Assembly: GCA_017642855.1 (NCBI GenBank)
Contig: JAEPOO010000001.1
Location: forward strand, 1,707,072 to 1,771,071
Reading direction: 5' to 3'
Source: Pseudomonadales bacterium
GTDB lineage: Bacteria > Pseudomonadota > Gammaproteobacteria > Pseudomonadales > Azotimanducaceae
Length of the DNA: 64,000 bases
This document shows positions 53,739 through 62,268 of the stretch, in pieces. The position numbers and the translations under genes were made by a program. The notes under the pieces were generated by a model. The model was not told where the DNA came from. It searched no databases and saw only the letters and a program-made list of their open reading frames with translations. Within the stretch, counting starts at the first letter, position 1. Each line of letters begins with the position of its first letter.

Positions 53739-56700
53739 CCGCAATTGGGAATCGGACTTCAAACGTAGTTCCGACACCTCCTACAAGCTTGAAGTCTCCA
53801 CCAAGCTGATTCGTTAGCATCGAAGTGATCTCGAACCCAATGCCGGGGATACTCTCAAGCTTATAGTTCGGCGACAACCCTCGACCATCGTCTGAAACCA
53901 GGAAAATGCAGTCTCCTGCTAACTCATAAAAGGCTATTCTTAACTTCCCACTACCATGAGACTTATCCGAAAAACCATGAACGAGCGCATTCGACACAAG
54001 CTCATTAATTATCAACCCTACTGGCACGGCCTGATCGATTGAGAGCTCGACGTCTCCTATATCTTTAATCATTTCTAGATGAACATTGGAGGGTGCGAGC
54101 CCTCGAAAAAGAGAAGTCACTAGAACGTCGACATAATCTCCCATCTGCACCAGACTTGGATTTCTTGCCTGCAGGAGCTGTTCATGGACGAGCCCAACGG
54201 CCATCACACGTTGTTGATTTTCATCGAGCGCTTTTAGCAGAGAGTAGTCGGAGCTTCTCGCTGACTGAATGCTAAAAATACTCGACAACATTTGAAAATT
54301 GTCGCTGATTCGATCATGAAAACTACGAAGCAGTCGTTCACTTTGATCCAATCTCGATTCCGATTCAGTTCGATACAGAACGCTCTGCTTTACATATTCA
54401 TGAAGTTCCGAAGAGACTTTTTCAAGCTCGAGGTTTAGCAAATGCACTCTTTGTCGAAGCTTATTTGAGTCCTGACTTCTCTCTGTTACGTCACGAACAA
54501 CACAGACAAATGCGACATCATCTTCAGTCCTTTCCTCGCCCTTTCTGATTGAAATCTCAAGAACCCTGTCTCCAAGCTCACTTGGATACGCGATTTCTTT
54601 AAGGTAACGCCTATTAGCCTCCAAGGCGGCTTGAGCCTCATGTATTTGGTCAGAAGAACGGAAAAGAACATCAAACAATGAGTGTCCGATTGCTTCACTA
54701 ACGTTTTTACCCAAGACCTCTCGAATTGCATTGTTTACGTACAAAATTCGGCCGGACTCTGTAGCGTTGAATACGCACTCTGACGCATCGTCTAACGCGC
54801 TGACATAGTGCCTGAGCCTTTGATTGAACCTGCCTTCCGCCTCAATCGTTACGCGACGAGCAGACATTTGAAGCAGTTGGTAGAAAACGAAGAGTATTAC
54901 GAAAAAATAGAGAGAGTATGCCCACCACGTCGCCCACCAAGGTGGAGCAATATAAACGGGAAGGGCCAACTCATTGGGGCTCCAGACACCCTCACTATTC
55001 GTAGCTCTTATGCGAAGCAGGTAGGAACCTGGATTCAAGTTCGTGTAAGTGACAGAGCGATTTGTGCCATTGTCTATCCAATTCTTATCGAACCCTTCAA
55101 GCAAAATGGCTGACTTCTGTTTCTCCGGCGCCAAAAAATCTGTAGCAAAATAACGAAACGTCAGATCGTTCTGCTGGTGACTGAGAGAGAGCGCGGCATC
55201 AAAACTGTCAGTGAGTGTCTCTCGACCAACCTGAATTTCGGATAGAACTACTTTAGGTTGATAGTTGTACTTACCTAACAAGTTAGCTGGCGAGACGATG
55301 TTAAACCCCCCCGTACCGCCAATGACCACATGACCTGTTGATAATTCTGCATTTGCCCCTGCCGTGATATGAGCCATCACACCATTGCTCTTGTCAAGAA
55401 CAGTGACGTTCGCAGAGGATTCGCTGAACAGAAGAAAAACTCCCTGACCTATAACAAGTAGCGAATCACCTAGGCTTGCCAAGCCAAGCACCGCTATAAC
55501 CTTTTGTGAAAGATCCCGCAATATTCGCTTAGGTGGTCTACGGAAGCCTTCAAAAAAATGAAGTTCACCGGTCGAAGCTCCAACCCAAAGCCCTGACTTT
55601 CCTGCAAAAGCACTCGACGCCAATTTCTCTAAGCCTTCGGAAAAATCACGAGTGTTTCCACTCATTGGATCAAATCGAAACGGACCCGCGTCGTTGGTGC
55701 TGATCCAGAAAAAGCCTTCTGAGTCCTCCGAAATCGAGAGACAGCTTAGCCCAGGGAACCCACCCTCTACATTCGTCTGATCAGGAAAAGCTCTAAATTC
55801 TCCACTCGCTACGTCTAAACTATGAAGGCCAGCTCCAGCTGTTGCGATCCAGAGGCGATCCGTTTGATCAAAGTGAAGGTCCGTAATCCCATCTCTCTCA
55901 AAAACATGACCATTCTCATAAGGCCCAAAGAGTTCTGTTCCTTTCAGCCTAAACAGTCCATCCGAATAGGTTCCGATCCACAGCGATCCGTCCTGACCCC
56001 AAGTTAGCGCGGTGACAATGGATCTAAGAGCCTCTTCCATCGGCCAATAATCGCTAATCAACCCCCTTTTCAGGTCCCAGGAGAGAATCCCGCGATTCGT
56101 ACCAATCGCAACTACGCCATCAACCCGCTCTGCGAAGGAGCCAACCGGCCCACCTAAGGACAACGCCCCCGTCGACACTTTCCGGACAAGGTTTTGTGAT
56201 GTATTGAATCTAGAAATCCCAGTGAAGGTTGAGATCCAAATCGTGCCGCTATTGTCTACAAATAGATCGTATATGACCCCACCTCTGAGTGACACTCCTG
56301 GACCAACGCCGGAGAGGAAGTGATCAAAACTCTGAGAAATTCGGCTCCAGCGATGTAGCCCAGTATCAGATCCGACCCAAATGTGACCCTGCCAATCCTC
56401 AACAACAGCTCGCGTTCTCAACGCAGTTTCTCCCAATCCCATATTTTTCGGAATCAGATCTGGGCTATCAGGGTCCAAGGAAAACACACTCTGATTGAAA
56501 CTCGCTATCCACATCAGACCAGTACTATCCACCATCAGCTCTCTCACACTTACAATGTCTGATGGATTCTTTTCCAAAACACCATTGGACTCGAAAAATA
56601 GACCTTGCCTTTCAGTTCCAACCCAAAGTCGCGACGAATGATCAATGGCCAAGGTCCTTGCAACGCTACCGCCTAAACCCTTTACCAGCAAAACCCTGCC

Positions 56701-57234
56701 CTCTTGTACTGAATAAACGCCAACTGATGTGGCCAAATAGATCGATCCATCCCTTTCCACAAAGTCGAAAACCCTAGGTTGTATCGAACCGGGCAACGGT
56801 ATGTGGTTGAAGGATCTCGTATTCGGGTCGTAAGAGGCAGCTCCCATCTGTGTGCCTACCCAGACCAAACCTTTTGAGTCGACAAAAAGAGCAAAAGTAA
56901 GTTGATTCGGCGCTTCATGTCGAAGCGAGACATTCTCGACGGTATATCCATCGAATTTGAACAATCCGCTTTGTGTGGCGAACCACATGTAGCCCTGTGC
57001 GTCCTGAACTATCGCGGTTGAGAGTCGCTCAAGATTGTGATTTGTCGGAAGGGAAGCAAATCGAACAACCGGAGAATCGATTGGGCCGATATCAATTGAG
57101 GACGACCAGACCAGGGAGGACTGGGACAACAGGATAAATATTATTGCAACGTCTGAAAAATAAGGGAAATCGCCGAATTTTTTTGCTCGGCAACATCGCA
57201 ATAGGTTCATCATTGTGCGATAGAGCATTTCCAC
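53728..57234 (-). CDS. Propeller-type sensor histidine kinase with altered phospho-acceptor
   Basis: A 1168-residue sensor. After an N-terminal hydrophobic signal anchor come two-component-regulator propeller repeats (about 55-690; e.g. GYMWFATQSGLFKFDG, GLVWVGTQMG, GTIWISTFTGISRF), a Y_Y_Y domain (about 690-770; LRIRATNSEGVWS), one membrane helix (about 780-805), a PAS domain (about 830-945), a HisKA_2-type dimerisation helix and a HATPase (about 1060-1165; NELVSNALVHGF, DDGRGLS, GIGFEI). In place of the family HHRVKN motif it has H973-D974-R975-ISDN: the His before Arg is Asp. Start GTG 57234; ATGs at 57228 and 57213 are alternatives. Confidence 0.85.
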   Translation of the reverse strand: MEMLYRTMMNLLRCCRAKKFGDFPYFSDVAIIFILLSQSSLVWSSSIDIGPIDSPVVRFASLPTNHNLERLSTAIVQDAQGYMWFATQSGLFKFDGYTVENVSLRHEAPNQLTFALFVDSKGLVWVGTQMGAASYDPNTRSFNHIPLPGSIQPRVFDFVERDGSIYLATSVGVYSVQEGRVLLVKGLGGSVARTLAIDHSSRLWVGTERQGLFFESNGVLEKNPSDIVSVRELMVDSTGLMWIASFNQSVFSLDPDSPDLIPKNMGLGETALRTRAVVEDWQGHIWVGSDTGLHRWSRISQSFDHFLSGVGPGVSLRGGVIYDLFVDNSGTIWISTFTGISRFNTSQNLVRKVSTGALSLGGPVGSFAERVDGVVAIGTNRGILSWDLKRGLISDYWPMEEALRSIVTALTWGQDGSLWIGTYSDGLFRLKGTELFGPYENGHVFERDGITDLHFDQTDRLWIATAGAGLHSLDVASGEFRAFPDQTNVEGGFPGLSCLSISEDSEGFFWISTNDAGPFRFDPMSGNTRDFSEGLEKLASSAFAGKSGLWVGASTGELHFFEGFRRPPKRILRDLSQKVIAVLGLASLGDSLLVIGQGVFLLFSESSANVTVLDKSNGVMAHITAGANAELSTGHVVIGGTGGFNIVSPANLLGKYNYQPKVVLSEIQVGRETLTDSFDAALSLSHQQNDLTFRYFATDFLAPEKQKSAILLEGFDKNWIDNGTNRSVTYTNLNPGSYLLRIRATNSEGVWSPNELALPVYIAPPWWATWWAYSLYFFVILFVFYQLLQMSARRVTIEAEGRFNQRLRHYVSALDDASECVFNATESGRILYVNNAIREVLGKNVSEAIGHSLFDVLFRSSDQIHEAQAALEANRRYLKEIAYPSELGDRVLEISIRKGEERTEDDVAFVCVVRDVTERSQDSNKLRQRVHLLNLELEKVSSELHEYVKQSVLYRTESESRLDQSERLLRSFHDRISDNFQMLSSIFSIQSARSSDYSLLKALDENQQRVMAVGLVHEQLLQARNPSLVQMGDYVDVLVTSLFRGLAPSNVHLEMIKDIGDVELSIDQAVPVGLIINELVSNALVHGFSDKSHGSGKLRIAFYELAGDCIFLVSDDGRGLSPNYKLESIPGIGFEITSMLTNQLGGDFKLVGGVGTTFEVRFPIAAIS

Positions 57235-57287
57235 AACATCCTTGTTGAGGCGCAGGAATCAAGGATATTCGAACCCTTGAAATCAGG

Positions 57288-59351
57288 TCAAGCTGCTCCT
57301 TCGAGCAGATACTCCGTCATCTGTGATGCAGGCAACGGCTTCGAATAATAGAAGCCCTGAATGCAATCACAGCCATATTCGCGAAGAATCTCCAGCTGCT
57401 CATCATTCTCGACACCCTTTGCCTGGGTCGCTAGATTAAGACTCTGCCCCATCGCGATGATCGCCCTGGTGATTCTTTTATCCTCTTCATTTTCATGGAT
57501 ATCTTTGATGAAGGATCTGTCGATCTTGAGCGTTGTGAGAGGAAAACGCTTCAAATAGGAAAAAGAGCTGTAGCCAGCCCCGAAGTCATCCATACTGATG
57601 TTTACACCAAGCTTGCGAATATCAGCCAGCATCTCGGTGTTTCGATTGACATTCTTCATCGCCAATCCTTCCGTAATTTCCATTGCGAGTTGGGTTGGTT
57701 CTATTCCAGCTGAGGAAAGTGCCGTTCGAACGAGAGCAGCAACATCCACTTCAAACTGGCGAGCGCTGAAGTTCACCGCGACACGGAACCCGCTTAACCC
57801 CTGATCATTCCATCGCTTAATTTGATCGCAAACGCTGTGCAAGACGTACTCGCCAAGTGGCAGAATGAGACCAGTGGCCTCGGCGATCGGAATAAATTCC
57901 GCGGGCGAAACCATACCCTCCTCAGGGTGTGGCCATCGAACAAGGGCTTCCATCGCGGCCAGCTTACCGGTTTCAAGACTCACAATCGGCTGATAGTGAA
58001 CTTCAAAGTCGCCTTGAACGATGGCCTTCTGCATACCGTTTTTTCGATCAATAAAGCGAACCGCGTCTTCATACCTTGCATTGTCAAAGACGACATAGGA
58101 ACCATGAGTATCCGATTTCGCCCTATGTAGTGCGGTATCCACATCTTGGAGCATTTGATCCGCAGAAAGATACTCGCCATTGTTCACCACAATTCCTACC
58201 GATGCGGTGATGTTCAAAGTACTGTCTTGAACACTGATAGGTTCTTGTACTGCACTTAAGATACGCTGGCACGCCTGAATGGATCCCGTGACCGCCTCTA
58301 CCGGATCGAGTAACAACGCGAAGATTTCACCACTGAAACGTGAAACGGTGTCATCCGGTCGAATCGTCTTGGCAATACGCTGACCAATTTGGTTAATCAC
58401 CATATCGCCAGCGTCGTGCCCGAACCCTTCGTTAATTACGGTAAAGCCGTCGAGCCCGATGAACAAAACTGAGAATTGACCAGGCCGGCCGCCTCTCTTT
58501 CGACGGTTAATGGAACCTTCCAGACGGTCAACGAACAGCGCCCTGTTTGGAAGCTCGGTTAATCCATCAAAAAATGCATTCCTTTGAATCGTTTCTTCGT
58601 AACCAAGCTGCTGAGAAATATCTCTAAAAGTAATGACCGTAAGATTGGCATCTTCTTCCAGAAAGTTTGCACTTAACTCGATGGGCACTTTCCGTCCATC
58701 GAAGCGCGTAAGTCTTTGCCGAATTCCGCTGAACTGCTTCCAGAACGCGAAGGTTTCTGGATCCATCAAGTTGATTGATGCCTGGCCTGCTTCGAAACCT
58801 TCCAGTCTCAGGATTTCGTCGAGATTCTTGCCAGTTCCATTACCTGATTCGCACCCTACGATCTTTTCCGCAATCGGGTTGATGAGGAAGATGCGGCCAC
58901 TATCGTCAGCGGCAATCACTCCATCGCTAACATGACTGAGTGTCGAGTCAAGATTTTGCTTAGTTTCAGCAAGATCTCGTTCAACTCGGTGTTTGAACAA
59001 AGCGATTTGGATGTTGATCTCTAGTTCACGGTTATCAAACGGTTTCAATACATAACCGAAGGGCGAGGTGATCTTCGCTCGCTCCAAAATTTCGGCACTC
59101 GAATACGCCGTGCAAAAGATGATAGGAATAGACTCAACTTCGTTAATCTGAATGGCGGCTTCAATACCATCTATATCGCCACGCAAGTTGATGTCCATAA
59201 GTACGAGGTCAGGCACCAGATTACGTGCCATTTCGACCGCTTCTTCACCCTTCGCGGCACTGCCAACGACCTCATAGCCCAGACGCTGCAACCGGCCTTG
59301 GATATCGCGCGCAACAAGCACTTCATCTTCAACTACCAGTAATCTAGCCAT
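57288..59351 (-). CDS. REC-PAS-GGDEF-EAL response regulator with degenerate catalytic sites
   Basis: A 687-residue effector. REC domain: VVEDE at the start, phospho-acceptor Asp53 (LMDINLRGD), Lys103 (VLKPFD). PAS about 135-250. GGDEF domain about 258-420 has SGEIF (340-344) in place of GGDEF, so no cyclase activity is expected. EAL domain about 440-680 keeps EALVRW (Glu468), NFSARQF, MEITEG, DDFGAGYSS and KIDRSFIKD, but the AEGVE motif reads A-K645-GVE, with Lys at the catalytic-base position. It may bind c-di-GMP without hydrolysis. ATG 59351 gives the normal REC start; it overlaps the kinase relic upstream. Confidence 0.92.
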   Translation of the reverse strand: MARLLVVEDEVLVARDIQGRLQRLGYEVVGSAAKGEEAVEMARNLVPDLVLMDINLRGDIDGIEAAIQINEVESIPIIFCTAYSSAEILERAKITSPFGYVLKPFDNRELEINIQIALFKHRVERDLAETKQNLDSTLSHVSDGVIAADDSGRIFLINPIAEKIVGCESGNGTGKNLDEILRLEGFEAGQASINLMDPETFAFWKQFSGIRQRLTRFDGRKVPIELSANFLEEDANLTVITFRDISQQLGYEETIQRNAFFDGLTELPNRALFVDRLEGSINRRKRGGRPGQFSVLFIGLDGFTVINEGFGHDAGDMVINQIGQRIAKTIRPDDTVSRFSGEIFALLLDPVEAVTGSIQACQRILSAVQEPISVQDSTLNITASVGIVVNNGEYLSADQMLQDVDTALHRAKSDTHGSYVVFDNARYEDAVRFIDRKNGMQKAIVQGDFEVHYQPIVSLETGKLAAMEALVRWPHPEEGMVSPAEFIPIAEATGLILPLGEYVLHSVCDQIKRWNDQGLSGFRVAVNFSARQFEVDVAALVRTALSSAGIEPTQLAMEITEGLAMKNVNRNTEMLADIRKLGVNISMDDFGAGYSSFSYLKRFPLTTLKIDRSFIKDIHENEEDKRITRAIIAMGQSLNLATQAKGVENDEQLEILREYGCDCIQGFYYSKPLPASQMTEYLLEGAA

Positions 59352-60161
59352 ATACAGCCCTCGGGAATGTAATCTCGAAGACAGTCCCCTCTTCGTTGGG
59401 CGCTTTAGGTTCACGATCAAGCTGTGTGGTAAGAATCGAAATGGTTTCCATACCCGTAGAAGTGTTCTTCGTCAGGTCAAAACTCTCAGGAAGACCAGTA
59501 CCGTTTTCTTCGATTCTTAGCTTGCAGTCACATGGATTGATCACGAAATCGATATCAATCACACACCTGCCTTCCCGACCCTAAAACGCATGTTTGAGCG
59601 CCCTAGAGACCACGCAAATTCCAGATCAAGGGCGACATGATCAATGCAGACATCCCCCAGCACAGAGACTCCAGGAACCATGGATGGACGGCTCAGGCGT
59701 ATGGTCCGTGACGCTATAAACTCGCGGAAGTCGATATTTAGGAGATCTTTTGATTGAAAGAGCGCTTCATACAGCGACGCCATGGATTCGATTCGCTGTT
59801 GACTCTCACTCAGGCGTGTTAAATGGGATACATCCTCGCTGCTTTTCGCCTGAAACGAGTCAGCTCGGAGTCCTCGGGCGAAGGGTCGTTCATTCGGCGC
59901 TAAACGTTCAACCCAGTCCTTGGCCGGAACATAGAGTCCGACCGCTGCCTGACCTTCTATCAAGATTCTGGCATCCGAGGCATCAGTAACAAGGGAGGTC
60001 TGAGAGCGATCCTGAATAATGTCCTGTGAGGCAGCTTGATAAATCTTTGACCAGCTCAAAGGAGATAAATCCCTAATAGAATAAGCTTGCTCGGATTCTG
60101 CTGTCACGGGCAATGGCAACGCCAACAGCCAGAGGGTTGAGGCGAGCCATGAGAGCTTCAT
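59344..60161 (-). pseudogene. Relic of a sensor histidine kinase
   Basis: Two short frames overlap by GTGA at 59562-59559. The first (60161-59559, 200 codons) opens with a signal peptide and an unrecognised sensor part, then matches the intact kinase at 62265: LSESQQRIESMASLYEALFQ, DLLNIDFREFIAS, VCIDHVALDLEF. The second (59562-59344) matches the kinase end: ENGTGLPESFDL, STGMETISIL, NEEGTVFEITF. Between them LKHAF survives in a third frame (near 59590), followed by a stop. The propeller, membrane helix, PAS, the phospho-acceptor His and the N box are gone. A kinase gene destroyed by deletion and frameshift; some peptide may still be made. Confidence 0.82.
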
Positions 60162-60174
60162 GTTTTTCCTACAA

Positions 60175-62268
60175 TCAGGCCGCCACGCAGTTCGAAAGAT
60201 AAGCAGTCATTTCGTCTGCAGGAAGTGGCTTACTGAAGAAGAAGCCTTGGATGTAGTCACAACCGTAACTTCTAAGCAAATCTAGTTGTTCCTGGTTCTC
60301 TACGCCCTCGGCGAGGGTTGCTAAGCTAAGAGACTTACCCATCGCAATGATCGCTTTGGTGATCTCTTTATCATCGTCGTTTTCATGCATGTCTTTGATA
60401 AAGGAGCGATCAATCTTCAGCGTTGTTAGAGGGAACTTCTTGATGTACGCCAGCGATGAATAGCCGGTGCCAAAGTCATCCATACTGATGTTCACACCCA
60501 GATCTCTTAGGCTCGATAACATCGAGACATTTCGATCAATGTCTTTCATTGCCAATCCCTCGGTGATTTCCATCGCCAGGCTCTCAGGACGTATACCGCT
60601 GTTTGCAATCGCATCTTGAACGAGCTCCGACACATCGTCTTCGAACTGACGCGCCGAGAAATTTACCGCGACCCGAAAATTGCTGTAACCCATGTCATCC
60701 CAGGCGCTGATTTGCCTGCAGACTGACCTCAGGATGTAGCTACCGAGCGGCCGAATCAGGCCAGTCGATTCCGCCATCGGAATGAACTCGCCCGGCGAAA
60801 TAAAGCCTTCGGTAGGGTCAATCCATCGAACCAGAGCTTCCATACTGACCAACTCAGTTGTTCGGGCATCAACGATAGGCTGGTAATAAACCTCAAACTC
60901 CCCGGCAGTAATCGCCCGCTGCATACTACTTTTGCGGTCGATAAACTTCAGAGCGTCCTGGTACATCCTGTTATCAAAGACAACGTAGCGCCCCTCGGCT
61001 TCTTCCTTGGCTCTGTGAAGCGCCGTTTCTGCATCGCGCATCATGGGCTCAGGTGACTCATATTCACCTTGATTCAGTACGATCCCAATCGTGGCGCTTA
61101 GATTGACGTTCTGATCATTAATCCTAAAAGGTTTGCCAATCGAGTCCAGAATCCTTTGACACGCCTGAACCGAGCCTTCTAGTCCTGTGATGGGATCCAG
61201 CAATACAGCAAATACATCGCCGCTCATTCGCGCGACCGTGTCGTCCGGGCGTACGGTGTTTGTCAATCGCCTGGCGACTTCCAGGATCACCTCATCGCCA
61301 GCTTCGTGGCCATACCCCTCGTTAATCACGGAGAACCCATCCAGATCCAGGAACAGAACCGCAAAATCATCTTTGGAGCCGAACGAACGAATTCTCCTGT
61401 TAAACGAACCCGCCAAACGATCACTGAAGAGAGAGCGATTAGGAAGATCTGTTAAGCCATCATAAAACGCATTCTTTTGAATCGCGTCTTCGTAACCAAG
61501 TTGTTGTGTAATGTCCCTGATGGTGACAACGGTCAGATTTTCAGCATCGTCCAGAAACGTTGCACTGATTTCGATCGGGACCCTGTAATCTCCGCGCTTC
61601 AACATTTGTCGAAGAGACGTGAACTGCCGCCATCCCGCAAACGTATCCGGATCCAGCAGATCAATGGCAGTTTGTCCCATCTCGAATTCCTCGAGATCGA
61701 GAACCTTATTTAACTTGCTGCCAATACAGGTGTCTTGTGACTTTGAGAGAATCCTTTCAGCGACGGGGTTCATAAAGCAGATGCGGCCATCCCCTTCTGC
61801 CGCGATGACCCCATCACTTACATTCGAAAGTGTGGCATCCAGTCTGGTTCTTGTTCTCTCGAGATCCAGCTCTATCTTGTGTTTGACGAGCGCTATTTCA
61901 ATGTTGATCTGTAATTCACGATTATCAAACGGCTTTAGAACATATCCGTAAGGTGTCGTAACCTTGGCTCGCGCAAGAACCTCCTCATTGGAATAGGCCG
62001 TGCAGAAGATCACCGGGATCTCTTTTTCTTCCAGAATCGATTTCGCAGCATCTATACCATCGATATCGCCCGCAAGATTGATGTCCATGAGGATCAAATC
62101 CGGATGTACTTCTAGCGCAGTCGTAATTGCATTCTCACCGTGTGTCTCGTGACCAGCGATTTCGAAACCCATTTTTTGCAGTCGCTGTTGAATGTCTCGA
62201 GCAACGAGGATTTCGTCTTCAACAACCAGAATTCTTCCTTTTTTCTCTTCGGGATACATCTTCCTCAA
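60175..62268 (-). CDS. REC-PAS-GGDEF-EAL response regulator, EAL site intact
   Basis: A 697-residue paralogue of the 57288 effector with the same domain order. REC: VVEDE, Asp62 (LMDINLAGD), Lys112. PAS about 145-260. GGDEF domain about 268-430 has SGDVF (349-353), a degenerate motif, so cyclase activity is unlikely. EAL domain: EALVRW (Glu477), NFSARQF, MEITEG, DDFGTGYSS, KIDRSFIKD and A-E654-GVE, all present; c-di-GMP phosphodiesterase activity is predicted. The start overlaps the kinase stop by 4 bp (ATGA), so it is the cognate partner of the kinase at 62265. Phosphorylation would tune c-di-GMP breakdown. Confidence 0.93.
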   Translation of the reverse strand: MRKMYPEEKKGRILVVEDEILVARDIQQRLQKMGFEIAGHETHGENAITTALEVHPDLILMDINLAGDIDGIDAAKSILEEKEIPVIFCTAYSNEEVLARAKVTTPYGYVLKPFDNRELQINIEIALVKHKIELDLERTRTRLDATLSNVSDGVIAAEGDGRICFMNPVAERILSKSQDTCIGSKLNKVLDLEEFEMGQTAIDLLDPDTFAGWRQFTSLRQMLKRGDYRVPIEISATFLDDAENLTVVTIRDITQQLGYEDAIQKNAFYDGLTDLPNRSLFSDRLAGSFNRRIRSFGSKDDFAVLFLDLDGFSVINEGYGHEAGDEVILEVARRLTNTVRPDDTVARMSGDVFAVLLDPITGLEGSVQACQRILDSIGKPFRINDQNVNLSATIGIVLNQGEYESPEPMMRDAETALHRAKEEAEGRYVVFDNRMYQDALKFIDRKSSMQRAITAGEFEVYYQPIVDARTTELVSMEALVRWIDPTEGFISPGEFIPMAESTGLIRPLGSYILRSVCRQISAWDDMGYSNFRVAVNFSARQFEDDVSELVQDAIANSGIRPESLAMEITEGLAMKDIDRNVSMLSSLRDLGVNISMDDFGTGYSSLAYIKKFPLTTLKIDRSFIKDMHENDDDKEITKAIIAMGKSLSLATLAEGVENQEQLDLLRSYGCDYIQGFFFSKPLPADEMTAYLSNCVAA

